A stretch of 64,000 nt of DNA. Source: Talinum fruticosum. Lineage: Eukaryota > Streptophyta > Magnoliopsida > Caryophyllales > Talinaceae. This document shows, piece after piece, positions 27,078 through 41,229 of the stretch. A program made the translations under genes and the position numbers. The stretch spans positions 5,208,001 through 5,272,000 of the forward strand of contig JAITYX010000041.1 of the NCBI GenBank assembly GCA_021018815.1, given 5' to 3'. Under the pieces are notes generated by a model. That model was given only the letters and a program-made list of their open reading frames with translations. It was not told where the DNA came from and made no database searches. Position 1 is the first letter of the stretch, and each line of letters opens with the position of its first letter.

Positions 27078-27700
27078 TCAAATCTCCAACCAACATAAGT
27101 ACTCCGCCAAAATACCCCGAAGGGTAGAGCCCCTAAGGGCGAGCCTCAAAGGGCTATCAACAGTTGGAACGCCAACTAAGTCCAAGCAATGCTCGAACTT
27201 AGTAATAGAGAGAGACTTTGTAAGCATATCTGCGGGATTCTCCGGAGTATGAACTTTCTTCATCACAATCTTCCCTTCAAGAATCGTATCTCCGATATAG
27301 TGGAACTTGACACTCGATATGTTTGGTCTTGGAGTGGTAGGCATCGTTCTTGGCAAGATGAATAGCACTCGACTATCCGAAAACACAACGAGTAACACCT
27401 TGTTGAACACCAAGCTCAATGAGAAGACCCCTCAACCAAGTAGCTTCCTTCAACCCTTCGTTGTAGCAACATACTCAACTTCGTAGTAGAGAGAGCCGCA
27501 ATAGCTCGTAATGATGCTTTCCAAGAGATAGCACCGGCACACAATGTGAAGATATAACCAGAAATCGACCTCCTTCTATCGAGGTCTCCACCATAATCGG
27601 AATCAACAAAACCCGCAACATCGAATGTAGCAGCCTTTACTCCTATCAAAAACCAACCATCTATCAATAGTCCCTTTGACATACCTAAGGATCCATTTCA
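27078..27700 (-). pseudogene. Copia RNase H region, frameshifted
   Basis: Minus-strand frames contain VDSDYGGDLDRRRSISGYIF, then a shifted stretch RAIAALSTTKLSMLLQR where the usual LSTTEAEY box should be. In another frame follow [14 protein letters not shown] and [13 protein letters not shown], typical of the copia C-terminus. At least two frameshifts break it. Confidence 0.85.
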
Positions 27701-27801
27701 CAGCTTCCCAATGATCCTTACCAGGATTATGCATATAACGACTCACAACACTAACCGCATATGACATGTCAGGCCTAGTGCACACCATAGCATACATCAA
27801 A

Positions 27802-28850
27802 CTACCAACAAGCACTAGAATAAGATACGTGAGACATTTTCTCAATTTCCTCATCGGTTTGAGGACAACACTTAGAAGACAACTTAAAGTGAGCAGCTAA
27901 AGGAGTGGAAACCGATTTGCAATCACTCATTTTAAATCTATCAAAGACTTTCTCAAGATATTTCCTTTGAGATAAATAGAGCTTACCGGCCTTTTGATCT
28001 CTATGAATTTCCATCCTCAATATCTTTTAGCTGCACCAAGGTCCTTCATCTCAAACTCCATACTAAGTTGAGATTTTAACTTGTTAATCAAAGACTTGTC
28101 TTTGGAAGCAATCAAGCATATCATCAACATACAACAACAAGTAAACGAAGGAACCGGAAATTTGCTTGAAAATACACACAGTTGTCATGCCGACTCCGTG
28201 TGTAGCCTTGCCCAATCATGAAAGTATCGAACCTTCTATACCACTCGCCTAGGAGCTTGCTTGAGTCCATACAAGGACTTCTTCAATCGGCACACACAAT
28301 GTTCCTTCCCGAGAACAACAAAGCCCTCGAGTTGCCTCATATAAATCTCTTCCTCTAACTCTCCATGCAAGAAAGCAGTTTTGACATCCAGTTGCTCTAA
28401 CTCCAAATCAAATAGAGCAACAAGAGCAAGACGTACTCTAATGGAGGTATGACGAACAACAGGAGAGAAAACTTCATTAAAGTCAATACCTTCCTTTTGG
28501 TTGCATCCACGAACAACCAAGCGTGCTTTCCACCTTGCGGCTTCTACCCCGGGTATGCCTTCCTTTCTTTTGTAGATCCATTTGGCGAGTCAAGGCTCGT
28601 CGATCTTTAGGTAACTCACAAAGATCGCGAGTCCCATTCTTGTGGAGACTCTCCATTTCTTCTTGCATAGCTAGGACCCAATTGGATGAACTTGGACAGG
28701 AGATAGCTTCGGAATAAGTTGAAGGTTCTCGCACCTTCAGGAGTCTCCTGTGCCACTGTAAGGGCATAGGCAACAAGTCCGTCTTCATCATTTGTGAAAC
28801 GAACTGGTCTTCTAATAGCTCTCCTTTGCCTATCATGGGCTATAGAACGA
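27802..28850 (-). pseudogene. Copia reverse transcriptase region, frameshifted
   Basis: Reading leftward, EGIDFNEVFSPVVRHTSIR and QLDVKTAFLHGELEEEIYM (28520-28236) are the start of the RT palm and fingers. The catalytic YVDDM codons lie at 28117-28131, in a different frame. QRKYLEKVFDRFKMSDCKSV (28020-27802) is the distal part. The catalytic aspartates are present, but the frame changes between blocks make it non-functional as read. Confidence 0.88.
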
Positions 28851-29344
28851 ACAACCTCCACCCGAGGCTGAGTTGGACTTGCATCGATTCGATTCAATAG
28901 CATGAACCTCCCTGCTGGGATTAGTAGCGACTCCACCTTGAACCGGTAACTCAATCTCCACCTTCTCACTGGTATCTTGCTCGATCACTGTACCGAGTAG
29001 AAGAAACGAAGTGTCTTCTCCGAGAAAATAATATAACGAGTTTCGTTAAAGGTTACATCCCTACTTTGAATTATTTTATGTGTTTCGGGGCACCACAACC
29101 GGTATCCCTTAGACTCGGATGCATAACCAAGGAACTTACATTTTACAGCCCTAGGGGCCAACTTCCCATTGTTCACATGAACATATGCAGGACATCCAAA
29201 AATTCTAAGAATAGAATAATCAACAGGGTTACTCGACCACCCTTCTTCAGGAATCTTGAAGTGAATGGAGGAATGTGGAGATAAGTTGATGAGATATCGA
29301 GCCGTTGCAATAGTTTCAGCCCGGAAAGCCTTGTTATCCCAAAG

Positions 29345-29975
29345 TCAAGCATTAGAGAGCATGCAGTGAGCTCTCTCCAAAAGAGTTCGGTTGATACGTT
29401 CTGCAACTCCATTTTGTTGGGGCTTTCCAACAAGTGTCTTGTGACGTGCAATCCCTTCGATTGCGCGGAACTCATTGAACTCATCCTCACGGAACTCAAG
29501 ACCATTGTCGATCCTAAGTTTCCTGATTTTTCTCCCAGTTTGATTTTCAACTAGGGCCTTGAATTTCTTGAACATAGTCAATGCTTCATTTTTCTGTCTC
29601 AAGAAATAAACCCACATTTTACGAGAAAAATCATCAACAAAAGTAAGCATGTAGCGTTTGCCTCCAAATGAAGAAACTCTAGAAGGACCCCACATATCCG
29701 AATGTATATAATCTAGGATCCCTTGAGTACGGTGCTTTGCGAGTTGAGAAACTCACCCTCTTCCGTTTCCCAAAGACACAATGATCACAAAAATCAAGCT
29801 TCCCCGTACCTTTGCTACCCAAAAGACCTCTTTTACTCGGAATAGTCATCCCTTTCTCACTCATATGGCCCAGACGCATATGCCATAAACGAGTAGAATC
29901 GGTACTCGATGTTGCTTTACTGATCGCTGCAGTACTCATGAATCGTAGTGCCCTGGAGAATATAGAGACTTCCAT
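29345..29975 (-). pseudogene. Copia integrase (zinc-binding and catalytic core)
   Basis: The pre-integrase HHCC finger is seen as [14 protein letters not shown] with a downstream FCDHC. The core (29695-29345) is open over 116 residues and shows the D, D, E set: LTFVDDFSRK, LRIDNGLEF and PQQNGVAERINRT. The finger and the core are in different frames. The integrase C-terminal part continues to about 28985 (KCKFLGYASESKGYRLW). Confidence 0.88.
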
Positions 29976-30327
29976 GTCTCAGTCCTTTCATCAAGACCAG
30001 CGCACCCTTTGTTACTTTGAGAACACCATTCTCACCCGAGTACCTGCAACCATTAGCCTCAAGAGTACCCAAAGATATGAGTTTACGAGTCATATCGAGA
30101 ATATGCCTAACCTTTGACAAGGTTCTAACTACACCATCATGGGTTTTAATTCGAACGGTACCAATCCCAACAACTTTACACTCGGTATCATTTCCCATAA
30201 GCACAACACCTGAATCAACAAGCTCATAAGTGGTAAACCAGTCCCTATGAGGGCACATATGGTAGGTACAACCAGAATCTAAAACCCATTCATCACAATC
30301 CTCCTTTCCGGAGGCGGTAGCAACCAA
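29917..30327 (-). pseudogene. Copia aspartic protease region
   Basis: An open stretch of 136 residues includes [18 protein letters not shown], where DSG is the protease active site, and [11 protein letters not shown] further on. The block is open in itself but not in frame with the gag or integrase blocks. Confidence 0.85.
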
Positions 30328-30410
30328 GACATCACCATCGGACTCGACTCAATCACACAATCAGCAACAACGAGTTTCGAGATTATTTCTCCCTCTCTTC
30401 TCTGTCTTTC

Positions 30411-30998
30411 TTATTTTTCAGTTTGAAACAATCCGCAACAATATGACCCTTTTTCTTGCGAAGTTGCATATTTTATTGGCATGACGACCTCTAGACTTTG
30501 AACGGGAATTTTTCTTACTCCCATTCCCTTTTCGGAAGTTCTACCCCTAACAACTAAGCCCTCGGCTTTTTCACCACGCACATCAAGGTCAAACTTTTCT
30601 TTCGACAATAAATTTGCCTTAACATCCTCAAAAGATATAGTATCGGTATTACTATATAATAGGATTTCCTTAAAGTGCTTGTAAGATGGGGGTAACGAAA
30701 CAACCAACAAAATCGCTTTATCCTCATCCTCAATTTTAACATCTAGACTCTCTAAATCAATAAGAATTGAATTAAAATCATTAAGATGTTTTTGAACAGG
30801 AGTACCTTCGGCCATGGAGAACGTATGTAGACGTTCCTTCAAGCGAATCTTATTGGCGAGACTCTTCGTCATGTAGAGTTCTTCCAATCGAAGCCAAAGC
30901 TCCACCGCAGCTTGTCCTGTCAAGTACCTCTCGCAGACACATGGGGCGCCAAGCACAACCGTATGGCCGAAAGTGCCTTTTCTTCCAATTCCTCCCAA
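30411..30998 (-). pseudogene. Copia gag region
   Basis: 195 open residues include AAVELWLRLEELYMTKSLAN and KHLNDFNSILIDLESLDVKI, typical of copia Gag (UBN2 type). A zinc-knuckle-like GHIVADCF can be read in another frame near 30440-30480. The N-terminus, to about 31200, carries stops. Confidence 0.85.
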
Positions 30999-31226
30999 TC
31001 ATAATCGGTCATAGTCCCTCTCTTCTTTGTCTTATAATCAGCCCATTGTTCATCTCGTCATTGAATCGGGCTTCGTCTTAGGGACACTAAGAACTTTCCA
31101 CAACCCATGTTGAATGAGAACCGCCTTCATTTGAACCTTCTAGAGATTGAAACTAATCTCCCCATCAAACTTCGAATATCAACCTTCAAAATTGAAGCCA
31201 TCCTAAACCGTAGCTTTGATACCACT

Positions 31227-31782
31227 TGTTAGGATTTAGAGCGACTTAAATGCGGAAGCGATTCGGATGTAATACGATAATTAAAAGTATGTACCAAATG
31301 AAAGCGATAAATCAATTGACACAAGGAATTTACGTGGAAACCTAATGAGGGAAAAACCACGGAGGCGAGGAGCACACTCAATCCAATATTAATTTGAAGG
31401 AGTACAAAACGATCACAATCGAAACGACGATTTGATCGATGATGAGAATAATAATTCTCTCACAAAATCACTCAAACTCACTTTAAACTAAAGGGAAGAA
31501 ATTTATCACCATATGATGCCTAACTTTCACGTGCTTGCCTATCTTGATGGTCGTTGATTATAATATATGTATTATGCACCTTGACACTCACGTATTTGAC
31601 AATGGGAATAAGTCTCCTATATATATTAAAACTCTTCTTCCACTACTTCCCAACTGCCGCATGACTTGCTTGACAAGCGCAAACACAAGGCCCACGAAGA
31701 GAGGAATGTGTAACCGACAAGAATTTCTCGGCACGATCCACTTGAAGCAAATCAACCGGGAGATTTGAGACACACCTCAACA
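31227..31782 (-). repeat. Right LTR (5' LTR) of the copia element
   Basis: 556 bp, TG...CA, more than 98% identical to the left LTR by eye, and followed by the ACACC duplication. Confidence 0.95.
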
Positions 31783-31911
31783 ACACCTACCATCAAAAAA
31801 AGACACAAAAAGGGGTAATGGCCCACCTTCAAGAAAGGGTTGCCATTTAAGACTCACATTTTGTGTGTAAAAAAATCAAGAAAACAACTTAAAAATGGCA
31901 TAAAGTTCTAG

Positions 31912-32301
31912 TTAATCGGTTTTCCAGCCAATCATATCCCCTTGGTTCATTCTTTTGGCTAGCCTATGTTTGACTCGACTTAAATCGCTACTTGAACTTC
32001 GATGTTTGCACGATTCGGATGCTATACCACCACATAATATGGAATGTATATCAACAAGCACCCCCATGCCCATGTGTTGTAACCTCTCTTTTGCTAGGAG
32101 TCCGTCCCGCACAAATAGCCACATATTGAAGCAACTTTTAGGATCGGAGACAGGTGAGCGAACCAGCTTTCGATACTTAGAACATTGGTTGTTGTCCCAT
32201 CGCCCAAGAATAGCCGGATTTAATGTTGTATTTGTATTGAGGTGAGGCAAGCCATTTATCTCCATTGTAGCCCTATTTGAAGTTGCCCTTCGGTTTGTCA
32301 A
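31912..32301 (-). pseudogene. LINE 3' part with zf-RVT-like domain
   Basis: 129 open residues include SPVSDPKSCFNMWLFVRDGL and LLAKERLQHMGMGV. This matches the pattern of the domain found after the reverse transcriptase in plant L1-type LINEs (a W-FVRDGL-T-RL core). It lies on the same strand as the RT remnant at 33650-35150 and is probably the 3' part of the same element, with foreign repeats between them. Confidence 0.6.
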
Positions 32302-32639
32302 GTTTGCTTTACTACCAACTTACAACTACCAATGGTGTATAGTCCCAAAAGTCTCTCCTTATGAACTAGATTTCATGAACCCACTTGACCCATGATGAGT
32401 TTTCTTTTGATGCAACAACCCACATCAATTTGTCAATTGCAACTATATTCCACACAACACAGTCTCTCTTTGATTTACATATTTTATTCTACACAATGAG
32501 AGAGAAAGGTTTTTTATCCCCTTTTCTCCAAAAAGAATTGTCCACATATCATCTTAATCTGTTTAATAATTGTTTGAGGTAGCATGAAAATAGACAACCA
32601 ATAGGACATGACCGAAAAACTAAGTGTTAGGCCATGTTC

Positions 32640-32825
32640 TATTTGGTTGTAAGAAATTGTAAAGTTGTAAGTAAAGTTATAAGGAGTTGTGAGATAATTG
32701 TAAAATTAGTTATACAAAGTTGTAAGGAGTTGTAAATAACTGTAAGAAGTTGTAAATACATGTAAGGAGTTTTAAGATAATTGTAAAATTAGTTGTAAAA
32801 AGTTGTAAGAAATTATAATGACATA
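32640..32825. repeat. TTGTAAG-rich short tandem repeat
   Basis: Irregular reiterations of GTTGTAAG, GGAGTTGTAA and AATTGTAAAATTAG. Longer blocks of about 90 bp are also repeated, for example AGATAATTGTAAAATTAGTT near 32692 and 32773. Confidence 0.75.
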
Positions 32826-32899
32826 AGCTAAAGCTAAATGTAACTTAGCCTTAATCACTTATACCTTTGCAAGCAAATGATAAATGCCTTGTGGTGTTA

Positions 32900-33560
32900 A
32901 ACGTCTAAAGTCCGCTTCGATCTTCTTGGTCAATTTGGATTGAGACGAGGGCATGCCAAGGTTAGGGGTGTTTTCGAATTGAGTCGGGCCCGAACTTGTC
33001 ATGCTTGCTAACTCGAGCTCGGCGAGGGTGTTTTCGAATTGAGTCGAGCTCGAACTTGCCATGCTCGGAGCTCGGCTTGTGAGTATTGTTTGTAGCTCGA
33101 GCTCGGCTCGTGGCTCGCCGAGCTTGGCAAAATCAAGCTTGAGCTCGACTGCCAAAAGCTTGAGCTTAAGCTTGACTCATCAAAATCTCTAGTCTAATAT
33201 CGGCTCGTCTTGGGCTAGTTAATTTACTATGCTTCTTTAAACTTCTTTTTTAGGTTCAAAGTCATACTTTATATATTTACTATAAAAATATAAACTTGAA
33301 CTTTATTGAGGCTCCTTTTTTCTCAACAATAACAATATACACACTTAAGAAAATAGTATCCGGGCTCATTTGCTCGGCTCGTTTGCTCAGCTTGTTCGTT
33401 CGTTTGGCTCGTTTACGGTTGACTCGTGTAGGCTTGGTGAGCTTACGAGCTCCAAAATTGCAAGCTCGAGATCGGCTTGGATAACTATCCAAGCTCGACT
33501 CGGGCTCGCCGCAAGCTTGGCTTGGCCAGCTTTTATGTGAGCCGGTTCGACTCACGTATA
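32900..33560. repeat. GAGCTCG/GGCTCG-rich repeat block
   Basis: Dense GAGCTCG, CTCGGCTCG and CAAGCTTGAG words recur over about 650 bp. A direct repeat with an exact 60-bp period covers about 32961-33080, with TTTTCGAATTGAGTCG at 32971 and 33031. The short ORFs here follow from the repeat and are not supported as genes. The block separates the two LINE remnants. Confidence 0.7.
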
Positions 33561-33649
33561 GCCCTAGCCAAGGTACTTCATAGGGAAAGAACCAGCACGA
33601 AATCGGTTCTTTGCCTAATATTGTCATCAATGCTTGTTGTGGAGCCATT

Positions 33650-35150
33650 TATATAGATCTCGTGACTTGGATTTTTTGCTAATCTGGTCAAAAAAGTTGT
33701 ATTTCCTTTGCGGAAGATCATAAGTTTATCTCGCAAAACATAAACTCACTAGTTCTAGCTTCTTACACATAGGATGATACATGAAACCCTCTTGTTCAGC
33801 TTGAAATAGGAGAGTCTTAGTCAAGTACTCCATAAAATAGTAAAGATTAAGGGTGACGGGAGTGGGAGGTCACCCTGTCTAATGCCTGTAGCACCTTGTA
33901 TGTTGCTAAATGCTATATGGACTGCCAAGAGATTGAGTCGTAGGTCTTTTGTAAGTCTATCTTCAAAAGACACCTAGGAGAGGCTTGTTTTCTGTTGTAT
34001 AATTGGACCAAATCTTGAGTGATCAATATGTTCTCAATAATTTTCCTCCTAGGTACAAAAGTCCCCTGGTTCTCAAAGATAAAAAAAGGCAGCACTTAGG
34101 TCAGTTTATCACACAAGAATTTTGCACTGCATTTATAAATGGTGATGTAACATACTATAGGTTTGAAATATGTCCATTCTCAAAAAACTCAAGTAGAGCT
34201 TGGGTAGCATCATGACCAATTAAATGTCAAGCTTTTCTAAAAATGCACTTTCATAGCCATCAGGACTAGGGCATTTGTTAAATGTCAATTGCAAACATTA
34301 CTGCTCTAACATCATTATGAGTAAAAGGCTTAATTAGCCTTACCTGCTGCTCAGTTGATAGAACCTTTCCTGTTTCAATGATGTTACGTACTATAGATTC
34401 CATAAGTAATTTTCCAATACCGAGAAGACTTATGTAATAGGAGGTGAAGGCCATTTGAATGTCCTCAGATTCGGTCCAAAGTCGATTCCCTTAATCCTTT
34501 ATAGCCAAGGCAAATGTTTTCTATATGCTATCTGCTTGATGGAAGTATTGACAACCTTTGTGTTTTGGTCTCCTTGAATAAGCCATGGAGCTTTACTCTT
34601 CTGATTCAAAAAGTAATTTCAGCGGCATATTTACTTTGAAAATCTTTGCAGACTAGCCTTTCTCTCATATGAAGTTCAACATCATGATGATCCACCAATA
34701 ATTCTTGTTTATCTGTCTGAAACCTTTTTGCATCTGCTGAAGGTTCCTATAAACATTAAACATGGTGTAACCAAATCTTACACTTTCTGATTCCAAAATT
34801 GCTGTACAATATCTTCAGAAAACTGAGAAGTGCTCCACATGTTGCAGTAGATAAATCAGCCCATTCTTTTAGTAGTTGCTTGCTCAAGTTGTACTCATAC
34901 AGGGGTGTGATCTGATATGTCCTGTGCCAAAAATTAGATAAGGACATTTCCATAAACATTTATTCAATCAACATTGTAAAAGGCTCTATCAATTTTGGAA
35001 TATATTCTAGTTCTATCAACATGATTATTACTGAATAAAAAAAACAAAAAAACATGATTATTACACCATATATATCTCTGCCCAAGCCACTTCAACTATT
35101 CAAGTTGGCACTTGTCAATACATTCATGAAACTCCTGAGAATCCCCAAGA
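33650..35150 (-). pseudogene. L1-type LINE reverse transcriptase remnant
   Basis: On the minus strand 34095-33913 reads GTFVPRRKIIENILITQDLV followed by LLKIDLQKTYDSISW, characteristic of plant L1 reverse transcriptase. Further downstream a QGDLPLPSPLIF-like stretch marks the next RT block. The catalytic FADD block near 33720 is degenerate. Upstream a PDGYESAF-like segment appears near 34256. Stops and frameshifts occur throughout. Endonuclease sequence is not recognisable. Confidence 0.8.
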
Positions 35151-35340
35151 TTTATCTCCAAACCATCAATTCTATCTTTTTGACAATATATTTAAGAACC
35201 AACTCAAGTAAAACCTAAATTTATATTTGAAGGTTCAAGAATAGGTTTATACTTTAACATACATATTTAAGAAAAACATTCTAATAAATAAAAGATACTA
35301 CTTTATTTATGACTTTTTTGTTAATCAGAATTCGTTAATT

Positions 35341-35411
<71 letters not shown>

Positions 35412-37700
35412 AACTCATTAGTTATAAATAAAGATAAAATTGCCTAAAAATTAAACATAAAGTTAAAAAATAATTTTATGTAACTTAATAACTAAAAGAT
35501 TGAGTTTGTTTTTTTTTATTTTATTGGGATGGAAAAATATTAAGTCTTCTAAATCTGAGATAGTCAGAATAAGAGATTTGTACCTTTTTCTATTACCTTT
35601 TACCTAAAATATTTGCCTCAGATAAAGATGTGTAGTGTACACTGACTAAACTATCACAGCTTTCTATATTTGTTTAATTGTACTTATTTATTTTTACAAT
35701 TTTTGCTTATGAAGTGGGAGGAGATCTGGAAAGGAAAGAGAGATAATGTGGATTGGGTTGTTTTTTTTATAATTATCTTCCGAAGGATATAATTTGGAAA
35801 TTATTCTATAATTATCAATATATTTTTTAATTTAAAATATCGTATATATGTACTGCAAATTTTAATTTTTGTTCGTACACTATATCTTTACAATCACCCA
35901 AAGGATAGCAATTAGCAAAATTGATTTTATTTATTTTTATAGAGCTTTCTCTCCTTAAAGAAAATTAAAGGTGATCACAATGGCACCAATTACATCGTTT
36001 ATTTTATTTATTTATTTTGATTATTGATGACTTCATCTCATGTATAACCAGACAACTATAAATTCATTGTATGATAAATTGGATTACTTTGATAAAAAAA
36101 AATTAACTATTTTAGATATACTAACGAAATGGATATAAAATTTTTACTAATATGACATGGCATAATTAGATAAAAAATATTATCATAGAAATAAATATTT
36201 TGATTAAAAAATTAAAATCGATCAATAAGAATGAGTCGGTAAATTTTTGATATACTTTTTGTTAGTAAGAATAGAGTTTTTGAATCAAAAATCTTAAATA
36301 AATTTCGACTAAAAAAATATTTGAACAAATTATATTAGAATATTTTTTTGGAACAAATAGATATTCAAAATTTATTTTTTTAATAGATTCAATCATACTT
36401 AAATTAAAGGATATGAAAGGACGATGGTAAGGGAACTCCTTAATAATAAGGTTCAACCTCCTAATTTTGATTAGAAAGTAGATAATTTACCAATTATTTA
36501 AGCTCATTTGTGCATGTAATTTTTTATTTTTATTAATTTGAATTATTGGACTATTGATCTAATTTTGGTGCTATATGTCACACTAACAAAATAATTTTAT
36601 GTCACAAGATCAAATTTTTAACTTGATATTCAAAGTAGTATATCCTATGCCTAATAATGACGTGTATGTCAATTTTGGAGTGTTGTTACTTGTTACTATA
36701 AATCACGATTCATGAATAAGATCTAGATCTTACTTACATTAACATTTATAATCACCTTACACTTGAAGGAATGAGATGTTAGACTATTTTGTTTTCTAAT
36801 CTTTAACACTCTATTAATTAGAGTTGAGTTCATTGTCGATCCGTATAACCTCGCTAGTATAAGGGGTAGATTTCTCCCAACTTTATTTCACAAGATTCAA
36901 ACCCAGAATTTTATTTAAAAGAATAAGTATTGAACCTTTTAAACCAACCTATATCGTCATATGTAGACTACTATTAAATTACTAAGATAACACAAGTTAG
37001 TCTAATTTCTTGTTGGGGGAGAAAAACATAACTAAAATAATGTAAAGTACTCATTAGAGTTCATTTAAGTCGATGTAGTTATGCAATCCAAAGTTTAGAC
37101 TAGTCGTATAAGAGAAATTTAAAAATGATAAACTACTCCTAGTGCATACAAAAATAGAATAATTATATATCTTTGACAAGAAATTAAATGATTTTCGTTA
37201 TGACACGCAAACTTAACCTCCTAAAAAGATAATACATATTATGAGCACTATGAATGAGGAGTGTCTCCATTCATAACCTCCAAAGTCGTTTGAATAAGAT
37301 TTTATATACAAACTGACATTTATGATTAACTTAGCTAAGAATAGTAATCTATATTTGATTAGTTCTTTGACTCCTTGTACAATATCTATTTCACTTACTA
37401 CCTTGTTGAATATGATTGAATTCCTTTCTTTTTATATATTATAAATCAGCCGCATAGGCATACATACATGATTTATTTCGTCTCTATCAGGCTATTTATT
37501 GAGAAGCTCAAATTCCATCTTTTGTTAGAAATATGTAACCATTGGTTTATTTCTTCCCTTATATAAGATGATCTAAAAATTACATTAGATAAAATTTAAA
37601 CTCAAAAATTTAAAATTATCTAAAATTATCATACTCACAATTCTTTTTTTTTTTTTTTTTGGGGGGGTGGGAGAAGAGAACACCCGTATAATTGTTGAGC
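35151..37700. other. AT-rich intergenic stretch
   Basis: Apart from the (TA)n run at 35345-35408 and a T17G7 junction near 37645-37672, I see no gene, RNA or element boundary. Confidence 0.5.
35345..35408. repeat. (TA)n microsatellite
   Basis: Thirty-two uninterrupted TA units. Confidence 0.97.
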
Positions 37701-38259
37701 ATCTTCAAATTCTAAGGTCAACAAGAACGTACCAAAACTGATGCTTGAAATTTGGCCATTCAAGGTCACAAATGGGCAGCAACAGCATAAAGGTGAAGAA
37801 AACTTTACTAGTAGAAATGTTCGAAATGCCACTATTCCTGGTATACAAAGCCAGGGTGGCCTGCAATTCTCCTCCACCACCAATTCTATTCAGCTCTTTC
37901 CATCCAATTATCTCCACTCTTCCACTTCCAATCATAGCCCAATTTCACCCCCTAAAAAAAAAGAAAAGAAATATCGATTAATTTTTTTAAAATAAAATAA
38001 AATTTTAAAACAAAAAAGGTAGCTCTTGTTCACATTCTTCTCTTGTATGGCAGTCCGTGAAGACCGCCACCATTCTCCTTTATGATTTATCACTTTTTCC
38101 GTGACATATAATCCTACGGCTGTGATTGCCGAGAACACAGTAGATCACCGTACACGGCGCTGCACCAAATCAATCATCTTCGAGAATTCCGCCCCACCAA
38201 AAAATATAAAAGATAATAATAAAGATCAACTTACCGGTTTTCCCGGTCACCCGCTTCTC

Positions 38260-38330
38260 CTCTCTCTCTCTCTCTCTTCCGCCTCTGCCCCTTCGGCTTT
38301 AAATATAAAACGTAACCCTATTCCTTCTCA
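38260..38330 (+). promoter_or_regulatory. GAPC core promoter: CT repeat and TATA box
   Basis: A (CT)n run at 38260-38277 is followed by a C/T-rich stretch and TTTAAATATAAAA at about 38298-38310, a good TATA box. It lies about 110 bp before the start codon, leaving a pyrimidine-rich leader of roughly 80-90 nt. CT-rich cores are common in highly expressed plant genes. The exact start site is inferred. Confidence 0.65.
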
Positions 38331-38420
38331 GTCCGCTCTTCTACTCTCCACTACCTCCTCTCTCGCTCTTCTAGAAAATTATTCTTCAATCTCTCTACGC
38401 CTCTCATTTCTCATCCACCA

Positions 38421-41137
<2,717 letters not shown>

Positions 41138-41203
41138 ACTGTTTGTTGAAGAGATCTGGGCTTATGATGGCAGTGGTTCCTTCTCTTTGATGGCAATGAG
41201 TAG

Positions 41204-41209
41204 AATAAA
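41204..41209 (+). terminator. GAPC polyadenylation signal candidate
   Basis: AATAAA lies 67 nt after the stop codon in a T/G-rich 3' region, at normal spacing for a plant near-upstream element. Confidence 0.55.
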
Positions 41210-41229
41210 GCGGGATTTTTCGGCCTGTA

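Larger units (their letters stand above)
26509..31782 (-). mobile_element. Ty1/copia LTR retrotransposon, full-length but coding-defective
   Basis: LTRs at 26509-27063 and 31227-31782 start TGTTAGG and end CA. A perfect 5-bp duplication ACACC flanks the element (26504-26508 and 31783-31787). On the minus strand the 5' LTR is the right one. Just inside it lies a primer site TGGTATCAAAGC, close to the initiator-Met tRNA complement. Just inside the left LTR lies a purine tract (AAGGTGGAGTT as complement). The internal order is gag, protease, integrase, RT, RNase H, which defines copia. The frames are broken in many places. Confidence 0.93.

Noticed and set aside
32859..33155. 98-codon minus-strand ORF with repeated TQFENT units
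   Set aside because: It is produced by the 60-bp GAGCTCG-rich tandem repeat. No sign of a gene around it.
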